Of a DNA stretch of 9,105 nucleotides, positions 1-7,061 are shown one piece after another. Where the stretch lies: assembly GCA_029553845.1 (NCBI GenBank), contig JAKPKF010000418.1:1-9105 (forward strand), given 5' to 3'. This stretch comes from a bacterium (lineage in GTDB: Bacteria > Patescibacteria > Dojkabacteria > SC72). The stretch's first letter is position 1. Every line of letters begins with the position of its first letter. The translations under genes and the position numbers were made by a program. The notes below the pieces were generated by a model. The model had not been told where the DNA came from and ran no database searches. It saw only the letters and a program-made list of their open reading frames with translations.

Positions 1-1
1 C

Positions 2-700
2 CAAGCTATATGTACAGAGCCAATTAAAAGGGGTGAACTCATAGGCTGGAATCCTCCGTATATACACGAAACTAACCTAGGAGAACTTAGAATTTATAAA
101 GAGTCGGAGCAAGGACACCAGTACGTGATTGGTGGGGACACTGCAGAGGAAGGAGACTACTCTGCCTTAGTGGTTTTAGACAGAGAAACCATGGAACAAG
201 TGGCGTTGTGGTGGGGTCATATCGACGAGTTTGAACTAGCCAATGTAGCGTTCAAGTTAGGGACCTACTATAACACAGCACTTATTGGGATAGAACGTAA
301 TAATATGGGGGTGGCAGTAGTTAAAAAGTTAGACGAACTCGGCTATAAAAATCAGTATAGGATGGAAGTCATAGATGAACTAGGTAACAAGGTAAGGGAT
401 AAACTGGGCTGGGAAACGAATAGTGGGACAAGACCAATACTTATCAGTGATTTAAACCAGGTGGTAACAGAGCGTAAGATAATTATTAGGAGTAGAGATA
501 TAATAGGGGAGATGAAGAGTTTTATTAAGAATGCAAAAGGTAAGCCAGAAGCCCAAATTGGAACTCATGACGATTTAGTTATTGCAACTGGGGTGGCGTA
601 CCAGATGTATAAGAGTGTGCCAAACAAAATAGGTAACGGGGATATTTATATTAGAAAGTATAAACCCAATACAACATTAAATAATTTTAGTAGGAATTAG
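2..700 (+). CDS. terL: Terminase large subunit, C-terminal nuclease part (5' partial)
   Basis: The frame is open from the first bases of the window to a TAG stop, so the gene starts upstream and 232 residues are visible. A GTG at 125 lies inside the conserved motif and is not the start. The visible part is the RNase H-like nuclease domain of the large terminase, which cuts concatemeric phage DNA during packaging at the portal. Three acidic motifs of that fold are seen in order: the Asp in GGDTAEEGDYS (codon 137-139), the Glu in IGIERNN (codon 293-295) and the Asp pair in THDDLVIA (from 569). Established knowledge: these positions match the metal-binding acids of T4 gp17-type nucleases. The preceding GWNPPYIHE segment fits the linker from the ATPase domain; the Walker motifs would lie outside the window. 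The next gene starts 1 nt after the stop, and portal and capsid genes follow, as in a standard head module. Confidence 0.93.
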   Translation, partial: QAICTEPIKRGELIGWNPPYIHETNLGELRIYKESEQGHQYVIGGDTAEEGDYSALVVLDRETMEQVALWWGHIDEFELANVAFKLGTYYNTALIGIERNNMGVAVVKKLDELGYKNQYRMEVIDELGNKVRDKLGWETNSGTRPILISDLNQVVTERKIIIRSRDIIGEMKSFIKNAKGKPEAQIGTHDDLVIATGVAYQMYKSVPNKIGNGDIYIRKYKPNTTLNNFSRN

Positions 701-701
701 T

Positions 702-1409
702 ATGGAAGACATATTAAGCGCCCTAGACGATGTTACTGTAGGAAAAGCTTCTACAAAGACAGAGTCAAAAGTTAAATCTGCTCCAAAGGAAACAGCAATT
801 AAAATGGGCAGAATTGACTATAAAAACCTTAAGGAGGTTTTAAAATCTAAGAATCTTTATGCTGTTAAAAACGTAGGGAAGACAGATTTAGTGTGTGACT
901 GGGATTTAAACTTAATGCCAGAAGAGTTAAAACCAGAGTTCGATAACTACTTAAGTGATAGGTACAATGTGTATCAGATTAAGGAAGCAAACCTAGACTT
1001 CAGGATTGTAGTTCTTTACAGGGAGGGACGAAGCATAAACTTTATGCACCAGTTCATGACTGAGAAGAAGATTCCTAATCTCGAGACAGTTCGAGAAGGT
1101 AAAGAGGTTTTAGTTAAATCTCAATTTGTACTACCTGCTGGAAAAACTGCAATTGTTACAGAGGACCAGTATGAGTCTCTTAAGAGGTATGAAAAAAGAA
1201 GGCAAGCTTCTGACGCTGGTGTATCAGATTGGTTTGGAAACCTAGTGTTTAAGCAGATAACTGACCCCGATATGCTCGAAAAGGTCGAGTACAGTTTTGT
1301 TACTGTGGCTGACATTAAGAACAATGAGTTTGAAACTCAGGAGCATGAGTTGGGTCCTGTTAAGAAATCTGCTACAATTGAGTATTCAGATGAGCTGGAT
1401 GAACTCTAA
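702..1409 (+). CDS. Hypothetical phage protein between terminase and portal
   Basis: A 235-residue protein I do not recognise. The ATG lies 1 nt after the terminase stop, with an AGGA at 692-695 six bases upstream, so the start is well placed. The first 35 or so residues are rich in Lys, Ser and Thr and look disordered. The rest looks like a soluble mixed alpha/beta domain with many charged residues, no signal peptide and no membrane segment. The C-terminal 30 residues are acidic and end in EYSDELDEL. The stop overlaps the next start (TAATG at 1407-1411), which suggests coupled translation. Its place between terminase and portal suggests a role in packaging or head assembly, but this is inference from position alone. 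Confidence 0.82.
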   Translation: MEDILSALDDVTVGKASTKTESKVKSAPKETAIKMGRIDYKNLKEVLKSKNLYAVKNVGKTDLVCDWDLNLMPEELKPEFDNYLSDRYNVYQIKEANLDFRIVVLYREGRSINFMHQFMTEKKIPNLETVREGKEVLVKSQFVLPAGKTAIVTEDQYESLKRYEKRRQASDAGVSDWFGNLVFKQITDPDMLEKVEYSFVTVADIKNNEFETQEHELGPVKKSATIEYSDELDEL

Positions 1410-1672
1410 TGGTTGAACTGATTTCGGTCAAAAAGAGGAATAAAGAGTTTGACGACTTCTTAGAAAGGCTTATACAAACTGGCTGCAGTTATGAAGCCGT
1501 CATAGAAAATGGAAACGTTACAAAGCTTTATGTTCGCATTCCAGACAACGGGGATTGGAAAGACCTCAAGTACGGTAGAATACTTGGGTCAAAAGTGGTA
1601 TCTTATAAACAGACAATATACATTCCTCGCATAGTAGACGGTAAATTTATTTACAATTACAATGGAAAATAA
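1409..1672 (+). CDS. Small hypothetical protein upstream of portal
   Basis: An 87-residue protein, unrecognised. Its ATG shares one base with the stop of the previous gene, and its 3' end overlaps the portal start by 11 nt, so it is locked into the terminase-to-portal transcript and probably expressed by coupled translation; only a weak GGAT lies upstream. The sequence is mixed-charge with beta-type stretches (EAVIENGNVTKLYVRIP, then VVSYKQTIYIPRIVDG), which suggests a small mainly beta domain. There is no membrane segment and no Cys-pair metal motif. It could be a virion or packaging accessory protein; no function can be assigned from sequence. Confidence 0.75.
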   Translation: MVELISVKKRNKEFDDFLERLIQTGCSYEAVIENGNVTKLYVRIPDNGDWKDLKYGRILGSKVVSYKQTIYIPRIVDGKFIYNYNGK

Positions 1673-3977
1673 AACAAACGGGTTAAGTGAGTCCGAGATT
1701 AAGTTTAATAAACTACTCTTAGAAGCCGTAGAAGCTAACGAGGTAGGATGTTTCTGGAATGATGGTCCGTGGCGTGATAGATGGGATATCCAAAGAAAGT
1801 TCGCATATTATTTTTATGAGGATATTGACCAGAGTGACGGTTATCGCTCTAACGTTAAGTCCCCAGAGATTGTTGGTAGAGTACAGGGTACTTTGCAAAA
1901 GATGAACAAATTCAATCTTGAGTTTGTAGTTCGTCCTAAAAACGATAGGGCAAAATTTTCTGCTGAGATTAATCAGTTACTATTAAACCAATTATTTAGA
2001 ACAAAAGAGTTTAAATACAGGCTTAAAGACGCATACCAGGACGCTGTTACAAATGGTACTGCAGTATTAGGTGTCGAGTGGGTCACTGTTAAGAGGGAAG
2101 TTAAAATGCAAAAGACTAACCCAGACCAAATGACTGAAGAGGAGCTAAAGGACTTTAAAGAGAACGGTATTATCCCTTATGAAAAAGTTACTTTAGTAGA
2201 GCCAGACGGAGTTTCCCTTGTAAACCATAGACTAGAGAACGTGTTGTTTGACCCTTCGTGCCAAAGTGTAAATACAGGGCACAACAGGGCAGGACATGCG
2301 TTTGTTACGGAAGTATTAAGCGAGGATAGGTTTAAAACGCTGTTCAAAGGTAAGATGTATAAGAATGTCAAAAAGGTTAAACCTAACGCAATTGACATGA
2401 CTGAAGAGGGAGATACTAGAGGTAGGGATTCATTCTTGGCAGAACCAAGTGATTACAACAAGGAATACATAGAAGTGGTTCATGGCTATGGTTATGATGA
2501 AGACTGGTACATGATTAGGGCAAACGGAATCTTTATTTATGAAGGACCACTTCCCTATAACGACAAGGATATTCCATTAGCTACATTAAGAGCTTACAAG
2601 GCTCCTTATCAGCTTTACGGCATCGGACTACCTGACTTACTTATACCAGTAGTTACTCAAATAGAGCTTATTTCTAACGCTGTGTACGACTACATTATGT
2701 ACACGACAAACCCAATGTTGCTTATCCAAAAACAGGATTATGAGGATGTTACTAGGGTATTAGAAATCGGAGATGGAGCACCAGGTACAGCAATACCAGT
2801 TAGTGATGTTAATAGAGGTTTTGATACTGTTAAGTTCCCAAGTTTATCCGTTGATGTATTCCAAGCTTTGGGTATCTTACAAAAAGATGCTGTTATTGCA
2901 AGTCAACAGGACCCAACACAACTGGGTGTCATTCAAAAGAATGCTACTGCTACTGCAAACATTCTTAACAAGGAAATTACTGAGGCTTATGTGATGGCTA
3001 TGGTAGAGAACTTCAAAGAAGACTTAGAGCAAGTAGCCAAAATGGTCGTAAGTAGAATCCATCAGTTTATGACTGAAAAAGATGTTAACAAAGCAGTCAA
3101 TGGGGAAAGTATGGTAGACGAAATAGAAAATTATCAGATTGGGATTGAAGACAAGAATGTTGATATTGATTGGGATAACAGAAGTATAAAGATTAAGGAC
3201 GACCCAGGAGAAGTGTCCTTTATTCCTATTAAGTCGGATATATACGAATATACTGACGAAAACGACAAAACCCTTGAGGTTGGACTTAATGATTTTGATA
3301 TAGAACTTAGCGTAGAGAGTGTAGAAATAATTAGTAGAGCCCTAGAGAAACAGGAGGCGGGTGAGCAATTAGCACAACTTTCAGGATTTATGGTTGATAC
3401 GACCAACCCAGCCAAGGTTGCTGCACATCCAATGCCACTTGTAGACGCAGTTTCCTTAATGGAAGAGGTGTTTGACAAGAAGGGTTGGAATAAGAAGCAC
3501 CTACTTCAATACAATAAATTAGAACAGGATTCTATAAACAGGGCTAAGGCACAAAACTACGAAGCGTTTAAGGGTCAAAGACCTATGCCACATCCAGGAG
3601 AAAGTCGAGAGCATATAAATATCCATACACAGTTTAATAAAGAAATGCAGCAAAGACTCGAGGTCATGAAGAAAGATATTGAAATGATGATGACACAAGG
3701 TCAAAATCCTCCAGGAACGTATAAACAGGAGTTTGATTTAACTAGACAGGCAATTGCAATCATTAGTGAGCATATAATGGAAGACAGCCAACCTGCGTAT
3801 ATGGAACCTATGCAAACATCTATGAAGGGTATGCAGATGTCTCAACCTGCACAACAGGGAATGGGACAGTCCGTATCGCAGTCTGGACTCGGTGGCAACC
3901 AACCAACAGTCAACCCAATACAACAGGCTGGTATGGAGGGTGGACCAGGCGAGCTAGGTGGTAGTATGGGAATGTAA
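1662..3977 (+). CDS. Portal protein, P22-like, with Met/Gln/Gly-rich tail
   Basis: A 771-residue protein with the character of a large phage portal, the dodecameric ring at one capsid vertex through which DNA is packaged and ejected. Supporting features: an N-terminal helical region with many aromatic residues (about 30-55), the SPEIVGRVQGTLQ and NQLLLNQLF helices (about 67-112), a DAVTNGTAVLGVEWV segment (about 127-141), LENVLFDPS (191-199), and a region near 305-360 running through PLATLRAYKAPYQLYGIG into long hydrophobic helices (LIPVVTQIELISNAVYDYI). Residues 640-710 are helical and charged, consistent with the barrel or crown of P22-type portals; the length is close to P22 gp1 (725 residues). 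Residues 714-771 are low-complexity Met, Gln and Gly and probably disordered. The ATG at 1662 overlaps the previous gene by 11 nt and has no SD. Family call from overall pattern and position, not from a search. Confidence 0.85.
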   Translation: MENKTNGLSESEIKFNKLLLEAVEANEVGCFWNDGPWRDRWDIQRKFAYYFYEDIDQSDGYRSNVKSPEIVGRVQGTLQKMNKFNLEFVVRPKNDRAKFSAEINQLLLNQLFRTKEFKYRLKDAYQDAVTNGTAVLGVEWVTVKREVKMQKTNPDQMTEEELKDFKENGIIPYEKVTLVEPDGVSLVNHRLENVLFDPSCQSVNTGHNRAGHAFVTEVLSEDRFKTLFKGKMYKNVKKVKPNAIDMTEEGDTRGRDSFLAEPSDYNKEYIEVVHGYGYDEDWYMIRANGIFIYEGPLPYNDKDIPLATLRAYKAPYQLYGIGLPDLLIPVVTQIELISNAVYDYIMYTTNPMLLIQKQDYEDVTRVLEIGDGAPGTAIPVSDVNRGFDTVKFPSLSVDVFQALGILQKDAVIASQQDPTQLGVIQKNATATANILNKEITEAYVMAMVENFKEDLEQVAKMVVSRIHQFMTEKDVNKAVNGESMVDEIENYQIGIEDKNVDIDWDNRSIKIKDDPGEVSFIPIKSDIYEYTDENDKTLEVGLNDFDIELSVESVEIISRALEKQEAGEQLAQLSGFMVDTTNPAKVAAHPMPLVDAVSLMEEVFDKKGWNKKHLLQYNKLEQDSINRAKAQNYEAFKGQRPMPHPGESREHINIHTQFNKEMQQRLEVMKKDIEMMMTQGQNPPGTYKQEFDLTRQAIAIISEHIMEDSQPAYMEPMQTSMKGMQMSQPAQQGMGQSVSQSGLGGNQPTVNPIQQAGMEGGPGELGGSMGM

Positions 3978-3993
3978 TTTTATTATTAAAAAC

Positions 3994-4260
3994 ATGGAAG
4001 AAAACAAATTATCAAAAGCTGAGTTGGAAAGATTACAAGAAGAAGTTAAAAACTTGGAGGGTTCTGTACTCATGCAGATTACTAAGAGAAAGTATGATTT
4101 AATGAAGGATATGGCAGCAGATATGCCTACGTACGACAATGAGACCATGGCTAAAAGAGAATTTTACAGGGGCGTTGTGGACGGACTGAACTGGTTTTTG
4201 AAAGACGTGCATACTTTTATTGGTAGAACAGAAGAGGTCTTGCAAAAGACTGAGGAATAG
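3994..4260 (+). CDS. Small charged helical protein after portal
   Basis: An 88-residue protein starting MEENKLSKAELERLQEEVKNL. I chose the ATG at 3994 over the in-frame ATG at 3958 because the upstream one lies inside the portal gene and would add an unlikely N-terminus (MVVWECNFIIKN), while 3994 gives a clean 16-nt AT-rich spacer. No SD is present. The first 40 residues form an amphipathic, probably coiled-coil helix; the middle has YDNETMAKREFYRGVVDGLNWF and the end is again helical. There is no membrane segment. It is the last gene before a strong terminator, so it probably belongs to the packaging/portal transcript. Function unknown; a portal-associated or internal virion protein is possible. 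Confidence 0.75.
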   Translation: MEENKLSKAELERLQEEVKNLEGSVLMQITKRKYDLMKDMAADMPTYDNETMAKREFYRGVVDGLNWFLKDVHTFIGRTEEVLQKTEE

Positions 4261-4280
4261 TTTATATTTAAAGAAATAAG

Positions 4281-4309
4281 AGTGGTACCTAACTGCTCTG
4301 AGTAGCACT
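4281..4309 (+). other. Hairpin in 3' untranslated region before the terminator
   Basis: A nested inverted repeat just downstream of the 88-residue gene. AGTG at 4281-4284 can pair with CACT at 4306-4309, and inside it CTAACT (4289-4294) pairs with AGTAG (4301-4305) with one bulged A, leaving a six-base loop. The left side has a four-base bulge (4285-4288). It precedes the terminator by only a few bases and may form a two-hairpin 3' end. The pairing is visible by eye only; no folding energy was computed. Confidence 0.35.
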
Positions 4310-4315
4310 ACACCG

Positions 4316-4370
4316 AAGAGGCTATAAGTGGGAATTAAGAATAGTTCCTGTTTATAGCCTCTTTTTGTTT
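4316..4370 (+). terminator. Intrinsic (rho-independent) terminator
   Basis: A perfect 12-bp inverted repeat, with 5' arm AAGAGGCTATAA at 4316-4327 and 3' arm at 4352-4363, followed directly by a T-rich tract (CTTTTTGTTT, 4361-4370). The 24-base interior can itself form a short inner stem, GGAATT (4331-4336) with AGTTCC (4343-4348, one G-U pair), giving an elongated hairpin. It lies 55 bases after the stop of the 88-residue gene and before the scaffold-like gene, so it would end or attenuate the terminase-portal transcript and separate it from the capsid genes. Confidence 0.82.
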
Positions 4371-4382
4371 AAAAGCAAAAAG

Positions 4383-4410
4383 ATGACAACGGGTCGTTCC
4401 GTTATATAAA
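4383..4410 (+). promoter_or_regulatory. Candidate sigma70-like promoter for the capsid block
   Basis: ATGACA at 4383-4388 (5 of 6 to TTGACA) and TATAAA at 4405-4410 (5 of 6 to TATAAT) are separated by 16 bases, just after the terminator and just before the scaffold-like gene. A start of transcription about seven bases after the -10 would fall at about 4417, so the message would be leaderless from the ATG at 4419 or have a leader of about 14 bases to the ATG at 4431. The spacer holds a small inverted repeat, AACGG (4388-4392) and CCGTT (4399-4403). If the host uses a different sigma consensus, as Bacteroidota do, this match may be chance. Confidence 0.42.
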
Positions 4411-4418
4411 TTAACTGT

Positions 4419-5375
4419 ATGTTCCTTACAATGGGAGAAATAAAAAAGACAGACGACATTCAAGAGGATGTCACAGAGGAAGTAGTCGCAGACACTACCG
4501 AGTCTGAGGATTCGTCATCCGAAACTGGGGTAGAAGATACCTCGCCAGAAAGTGTTGAAACAGAAGAGACCGAGACCGAAGAGGTGGAGGACAACTCGGA
4601 AGATGAAACAGAAGAAGGCGAAAGTTCTTTAAAAGAAGACTCTGAGGAAACGGTTCCTTTTAACAAGAACCCGAAGTTTCAAGAAAGAGTGAAGGAAATC
4701 GAAACTAAGTATGGAAAGAAAGCCCAGTTGTGGGATACAATTGCCAAACTGAGTAATAGTGACCCTGAGTTCCAACTTGAACTAACTAGAAGACTTGAGG
4801 CTGCTGGTGAGTTACCTAAGGGTACTTACGAGATGGCAAAACAAAAGGCAGAAACACAAGGAGTCGAAAAACAAGACAATAATAAAGAGCCAGACGAACT
4901 AGAAGAGAAGGTAAGTAAACTTCCTGAGGTTCAGTTTGCTAGAGACCTAATGCGTAAAAAACAGGAGGAGGAAGCAGCTGAGGAAGCCAGAATAGAAGGA
5001 GTTTTGCGAGACTTCGAATCGAGACATACTGACATAGCATCTTCAGAAAAACCTAAGGTTGTTAGAAAAAGAATAGCGACTTTAGCCGAAGGTTATGTAG
5101 AAGAGGGTATGAAATACGAGGACGCTCTTGAAGAGGCATACACGATTCTTTTTGATAAAGATAGTTTATTGGCTCGGGAGAGAGAAAAGGGCGAGGTAGA
5201 AGGGCAAATAAAAGCAGGTATAAAATCTGTTGCAGGAGCCTCTGCTGGTAGCCAGAAACCAAGTAAAACACCGCTAAGGAAGTTAACTCGGGAAGAAGAG
5301 GAAGCAAGAATCATGCTAGGGTATTCTAGGGAGGAGTACATTCGATTTAAAGATTCTGACGGTTCTGTTGAATAA
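4419..5375 (+). CDS. Putative capsid scaffolding protein (acidic, coiled-coil)
   Basis: A 318-residue protein. The N-terminal 75 or so residues are extremely rich in Glu, Asp, Ser and Thr and almost certainly disordered. Residues 80-270 are charged, mostly helical and coiled-coil-prone (LEEKVSKLPE, LMRKKQEEEAAEEARIEGVLRDF). A short Ser/Ala/Gly/Lys linker leads to a basic-to-acidic C-terminal helix (PLRKLTREEEEARIMLGYS) near the end. No enzyme motif is visible. This composition and its place immediately before decoration and capsid genes fit a phage scaffolding protein, which holds capsid subunits in the procapsid and often binds them through its C-terminal helix. Start uncertain: the ATG at 4419 gives MFLTM; the in-frame ATG at 4431 (MGEIKK) is equally plausible given the promoter candidate. 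No SD for either. First gene after the terminator. Confidence 0.72.
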   Translation: MFLTMGEIKKTDDIQEDVTEEVVADTTESEDSSSETGVEDTSPESVETEETETEEVEDNSEDETEEGESSLKEDSEETVPFNKNPKFQERVKEIETKYGKKAQLWDTIAKLSNSDPEFQLELTRRLEAAGELPKGTYEMAKQKAETQGVEKQDNNKEPDELEEKVSKLPEVQFARDLMRKKQEEEAAEEARIEGVLRDFESRHTDIASSEKPKVVRKRIATLAEGYVEEGMKYEDALEEAYTILFDKDSLLAREREKGEVEGQIKAGIKSVAGASAGSQKPSKTPLRKLTREEEEARIMLGYSREEYIRFKDSDGSVE

Positions 5376-5398
5376 TTTAAATTTAGCGACATAGAAAT

Positions 5399-5857
5399 AT
5401 GTATAACGCAAGAGTAGTTAAAAAAGATTCAGAAGCAACAGTAGTAACACTAAAAGCTAGTGAGACAATAGCAAAGAACGACTTCATCACAATCTTAACA
5501 GATGGTGAGGCAGAAGTTAGTGCTACTGGCGAAGGCATTTTCGGTATTGCACTAGAAGCTGCAACAGTTGGGAAACCAGTTAGAGTCTTAAGGGCACATC
5601 CAGGAATGGTTGTTCTTATGGACAACGACAACACTGGTACAACATTTGCAGCCAGCCACGTTGGTGCAAGATTTGACATAACAGGTACAACTGGAGCTCA
5701 ATTAGTAGACACTTCTACTGCAGCTCAAGACGGTACTGATTCAGGTCAGTTATTCTGTATTGGATACAGCCCAGTTGGGTATGGATTCGATGGCGATGCT
5801 TCTATTGGTCTTTTTGAAATAGCTGAAATACAAGGTTTAACTAACGCCACAGCATAA
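5399..5857 (+). CDS. Probable capsid decoration / head-stabilising protein
   Basis: A 152-residue, Gly/Thr/Ala-rich, beta-type protein with no membrane segment. The core KASETIAKNDFITILTDGEA (about 19-38) followed by GEGIFGIALEAATVGKPVRV (about 43-62) and a Pro-Gly turn resembles the pattern of small beta-barrel decoration proteins of the DUF2190-like type, where a short N-terminal domain reads roughly as induce, value, G-x-x-x-G-I-A, then G-x-x-V-x-V. Such proteins bind the outside of the mature shell and stiffen it; many phages encode them directly before the major capsid gene, as here. The ATG follows a 23-base AT-rich spacer with no SD, so either coupled or SD-independent initiation is needed. 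Role inferred from fold pattern and position; it could also be a head fiber base. Confidence 0.65.
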   Translation: MYNARVVKKDSEATVVTLKASETIAKNDFITILTDGEAEVSATGEGIFGIALEAATVGKPVRVLRAHPGMVVLMDNDNTGTTFAASHVGARFDITGTTGAQLVDTSTAAQDGTDSGQLFCIGYSPVGYGFDGDASIGLFEIAEIQGLTNATA

Positions 5858-5868
5858 AGTTAGTGATT

Positions 5869-5888
5869 GATTTAATTTGATTTAATTT
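5869..5888 (+). repeat. Two perfect 10-bp tandem repeats in the capsid gene leader
   Basis: GATTTAATTT occurs twice head to tail at 5869-5878 and 5879-5888, ending five bases before the capsid ATG. This short leader has no SD, so the AT-rich, unstructured repeat may help ribosome loading or may hold a promoter element. The repeat is seen directly; the role is inference. Confidence 0.6.
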
Positions 5889-5893
5889 GGAAA

Positions 5894-6832
5894 ATGAGTA
5901 CACTTACAACAATCTCAGTTCCTAATGTTATAGACCCAGGTGTTAAAAAGCATTTTGTTGACGAGTATAAAGTAAACAAGATTGACTTAGGTAAAATCTT
6001 CAAAATCTCAAATCAGGAAAGCGCTACAGACGAGTTTAAGAACTACACTGGATTAGCACAACTTTCGCCTGTTGGAGAGGGAGAAACCTATTCTGAGGAC
6101 GTTCCTATTCAGGCTTACGGTGTTTCTCTTACCCCTGTAAAGTACGGTAAGATAATGCCAGTAACTTATGAAATGAGGAAATGGGCTAAGACAAAAGAGA
6201 TTTGGGATGCAGCTAAAATGCTTGGAAGAGCAGCTGCTAGAACTGAACAAGTTCACGGAGCTTCCGTGCTAAACAACGGTTTCACCGCAGCCTACACATC
6301 ATACTCTGATGCAAAGCCCCTATTTGAGGACGACCATCCAAGAGCAGATGGTGGTGCTGCACAAGACAACGAGTCAGCATTATCACTTTCTGAGACAAAC
6401 TTAGAGACTTTAATATTAATGATGGAAGGACAACTTGACGATAGAGGACAGCTAATTAGCTGCTTCCCTAACAAGCTTGTAGTACCTCCTGCATTAAGAA
6501 AGAGAGCTTTAGAAATTCTCAAGAGTGATAAAAAGAGTGACTCTGCAGACAACGATGCTAATGTCTACAACGGTTTCCAAGAGTACTACGGTACAATGAA
6601 ACTTGTTGTATGGGATTATCTAGGAGCTGCAGCAGGCGGTTCAGATACTGCTTTCTATCTATTTGACGACAATGTTCACAAGCTAATGTGGCAGTGGGCA
6701 GAGAAGGCAAATGTAAGCAGAGACGAATCTATCGGATTCAAGAACGACACCATTCACTATAAGAGTAGAGATTACTTTGCATATGGATGGGGAGACTGGA
6801 GAGGAACAGTTGGTTCAACAGGTCTTTCTTAA
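5894..6832 (+). CDS. Major capsid protein, HK97 fold, Mu gpT-like
   Basis: A 312-residue protein and the likely main subunit of the icosahedral shell. The family call rests on a pattern familiar from Mu gpT-type major head subunits: an early FKISNQESATDEFKNYTGL segment (about 36-54), a beta stretch PVKYGKIMPVTYEM (81-94) followed by the long AAKMLGRAAARTEQ helix (106-119), the PLFEDDHPRADG loop (142-153), FPNKLVVPPALRKRALEIL (191-209), and a C-terminal strand-rich end (SRDYFAYGWGDWRGTVGS, 291-308). FDHP-like and VVPPAL motifs are typical of this group. No N-terminal delta domain of the HK97 type is obvious, which agrees with a separate scaffold gene upstream. The start is fixed by a short leader and absent upstream ATG; it lacks an SD although this should be the most highly expressed gene. 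Length is normal for the group. Confidence 0.88.
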   Translation: MSTLTTISVPNVIDPGVKKHFVDEYKVNKIDLGKIFKISNQESATDEFKNYTGLAQLSPVGEGETYSEDVPIQAYGVSLTPVKYGKIMPVTYEMRKWAKTKEIWDAAKMLGRAAARTEQVHGASVLNNGFTAAYTSYSDAKPLFEDDHPRADGGAAQDNESALSLSETNLETLILMMEGQLDDRGQLISCFPNKLVVPPALRKRALEILKSDKKSDSADNDANVYNGFQEYYGTMKLVVWDYLGAAAGGSDTAFYLFDDNVHKLMWQWAEKANVSRDESIGFKNDTIHYKSRDYFAYGWGDWRGTVGSTGLS

Positions 6833-6851
6833 TTTGTAACTTAGACTGGCT

Positions 6852-7061
6852 ATGGCATTAACTGAACAAGATTATCTTAGAGCAGCGAATGACCCTAAAT
6901 TCATGGCAGCCCGATGGAAACAAAGGGTTGCCATAAGCCAAGAAAAACTGGACGAGTTTCTTGCCAGTGGTGCTAGTGAAGAAGAAAAGAAACAAGAGCT
7001 TTTAATGCACAGAAAGCGTATTGAGAGAATGAAAGAAGTGCAAAGGAAAGCAAAGGGGTAG
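6852..7061 (+). CDS. Small charged protein downstream of capsid gene
   Basis: A 69-residue protein, unrecognised. It begins MALTEQDYLRAANDPKF, then an Arg/Lys/Glu-rich helical region (AISQEKLDEFLASGASEEEKKQEL) and a strongly basic end (HRKRIERMKEVQRKAKG). It is predicted all-helical, soluble, and without Cys. The spacer from the capsid stop is 19 bases with no SD. A capsid-adjacent small basic protein could be a head completion, internal or DNA-contacting protein, but nothing in the sequence decides this. Confidence 0.75.
   Translation: MALTEQDYLRAANDPKFMAARWKQRVAISQEKLDEFLASGASEEEKKQELLMHRKRIERMKEVQRKAKG

Noticed and set aside
125..127. GTG at 125 as the start of the first gene
   Set aside because: The frame is open upstream to the window edge and the GTG encodes the Val just before the first catalytic Asp of the terminase nuclease, so it is internal.
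2773..2994. A 73-codon + strand frame inside the portal gene, as a possible frameshift product
   Set aside because: The portal frame continues unbroken through the region and no slippery site or stem is evident; composition is that of an off-frame reading.
3134..3478. A 114-codon open frame on the minus strand
   Set aside because: It lies wholly within the portal gene, is Ser-rich as expected from an antisense reading, and every supported gene is on the + strand.
3958..3960. ATG at 3958 as the start of the gene after the portal
   Set aside because: It would overlap the portal by 20 bases and add a N-terminus unlike the rest; the ATG at 3994 fits the local spacer pattern.
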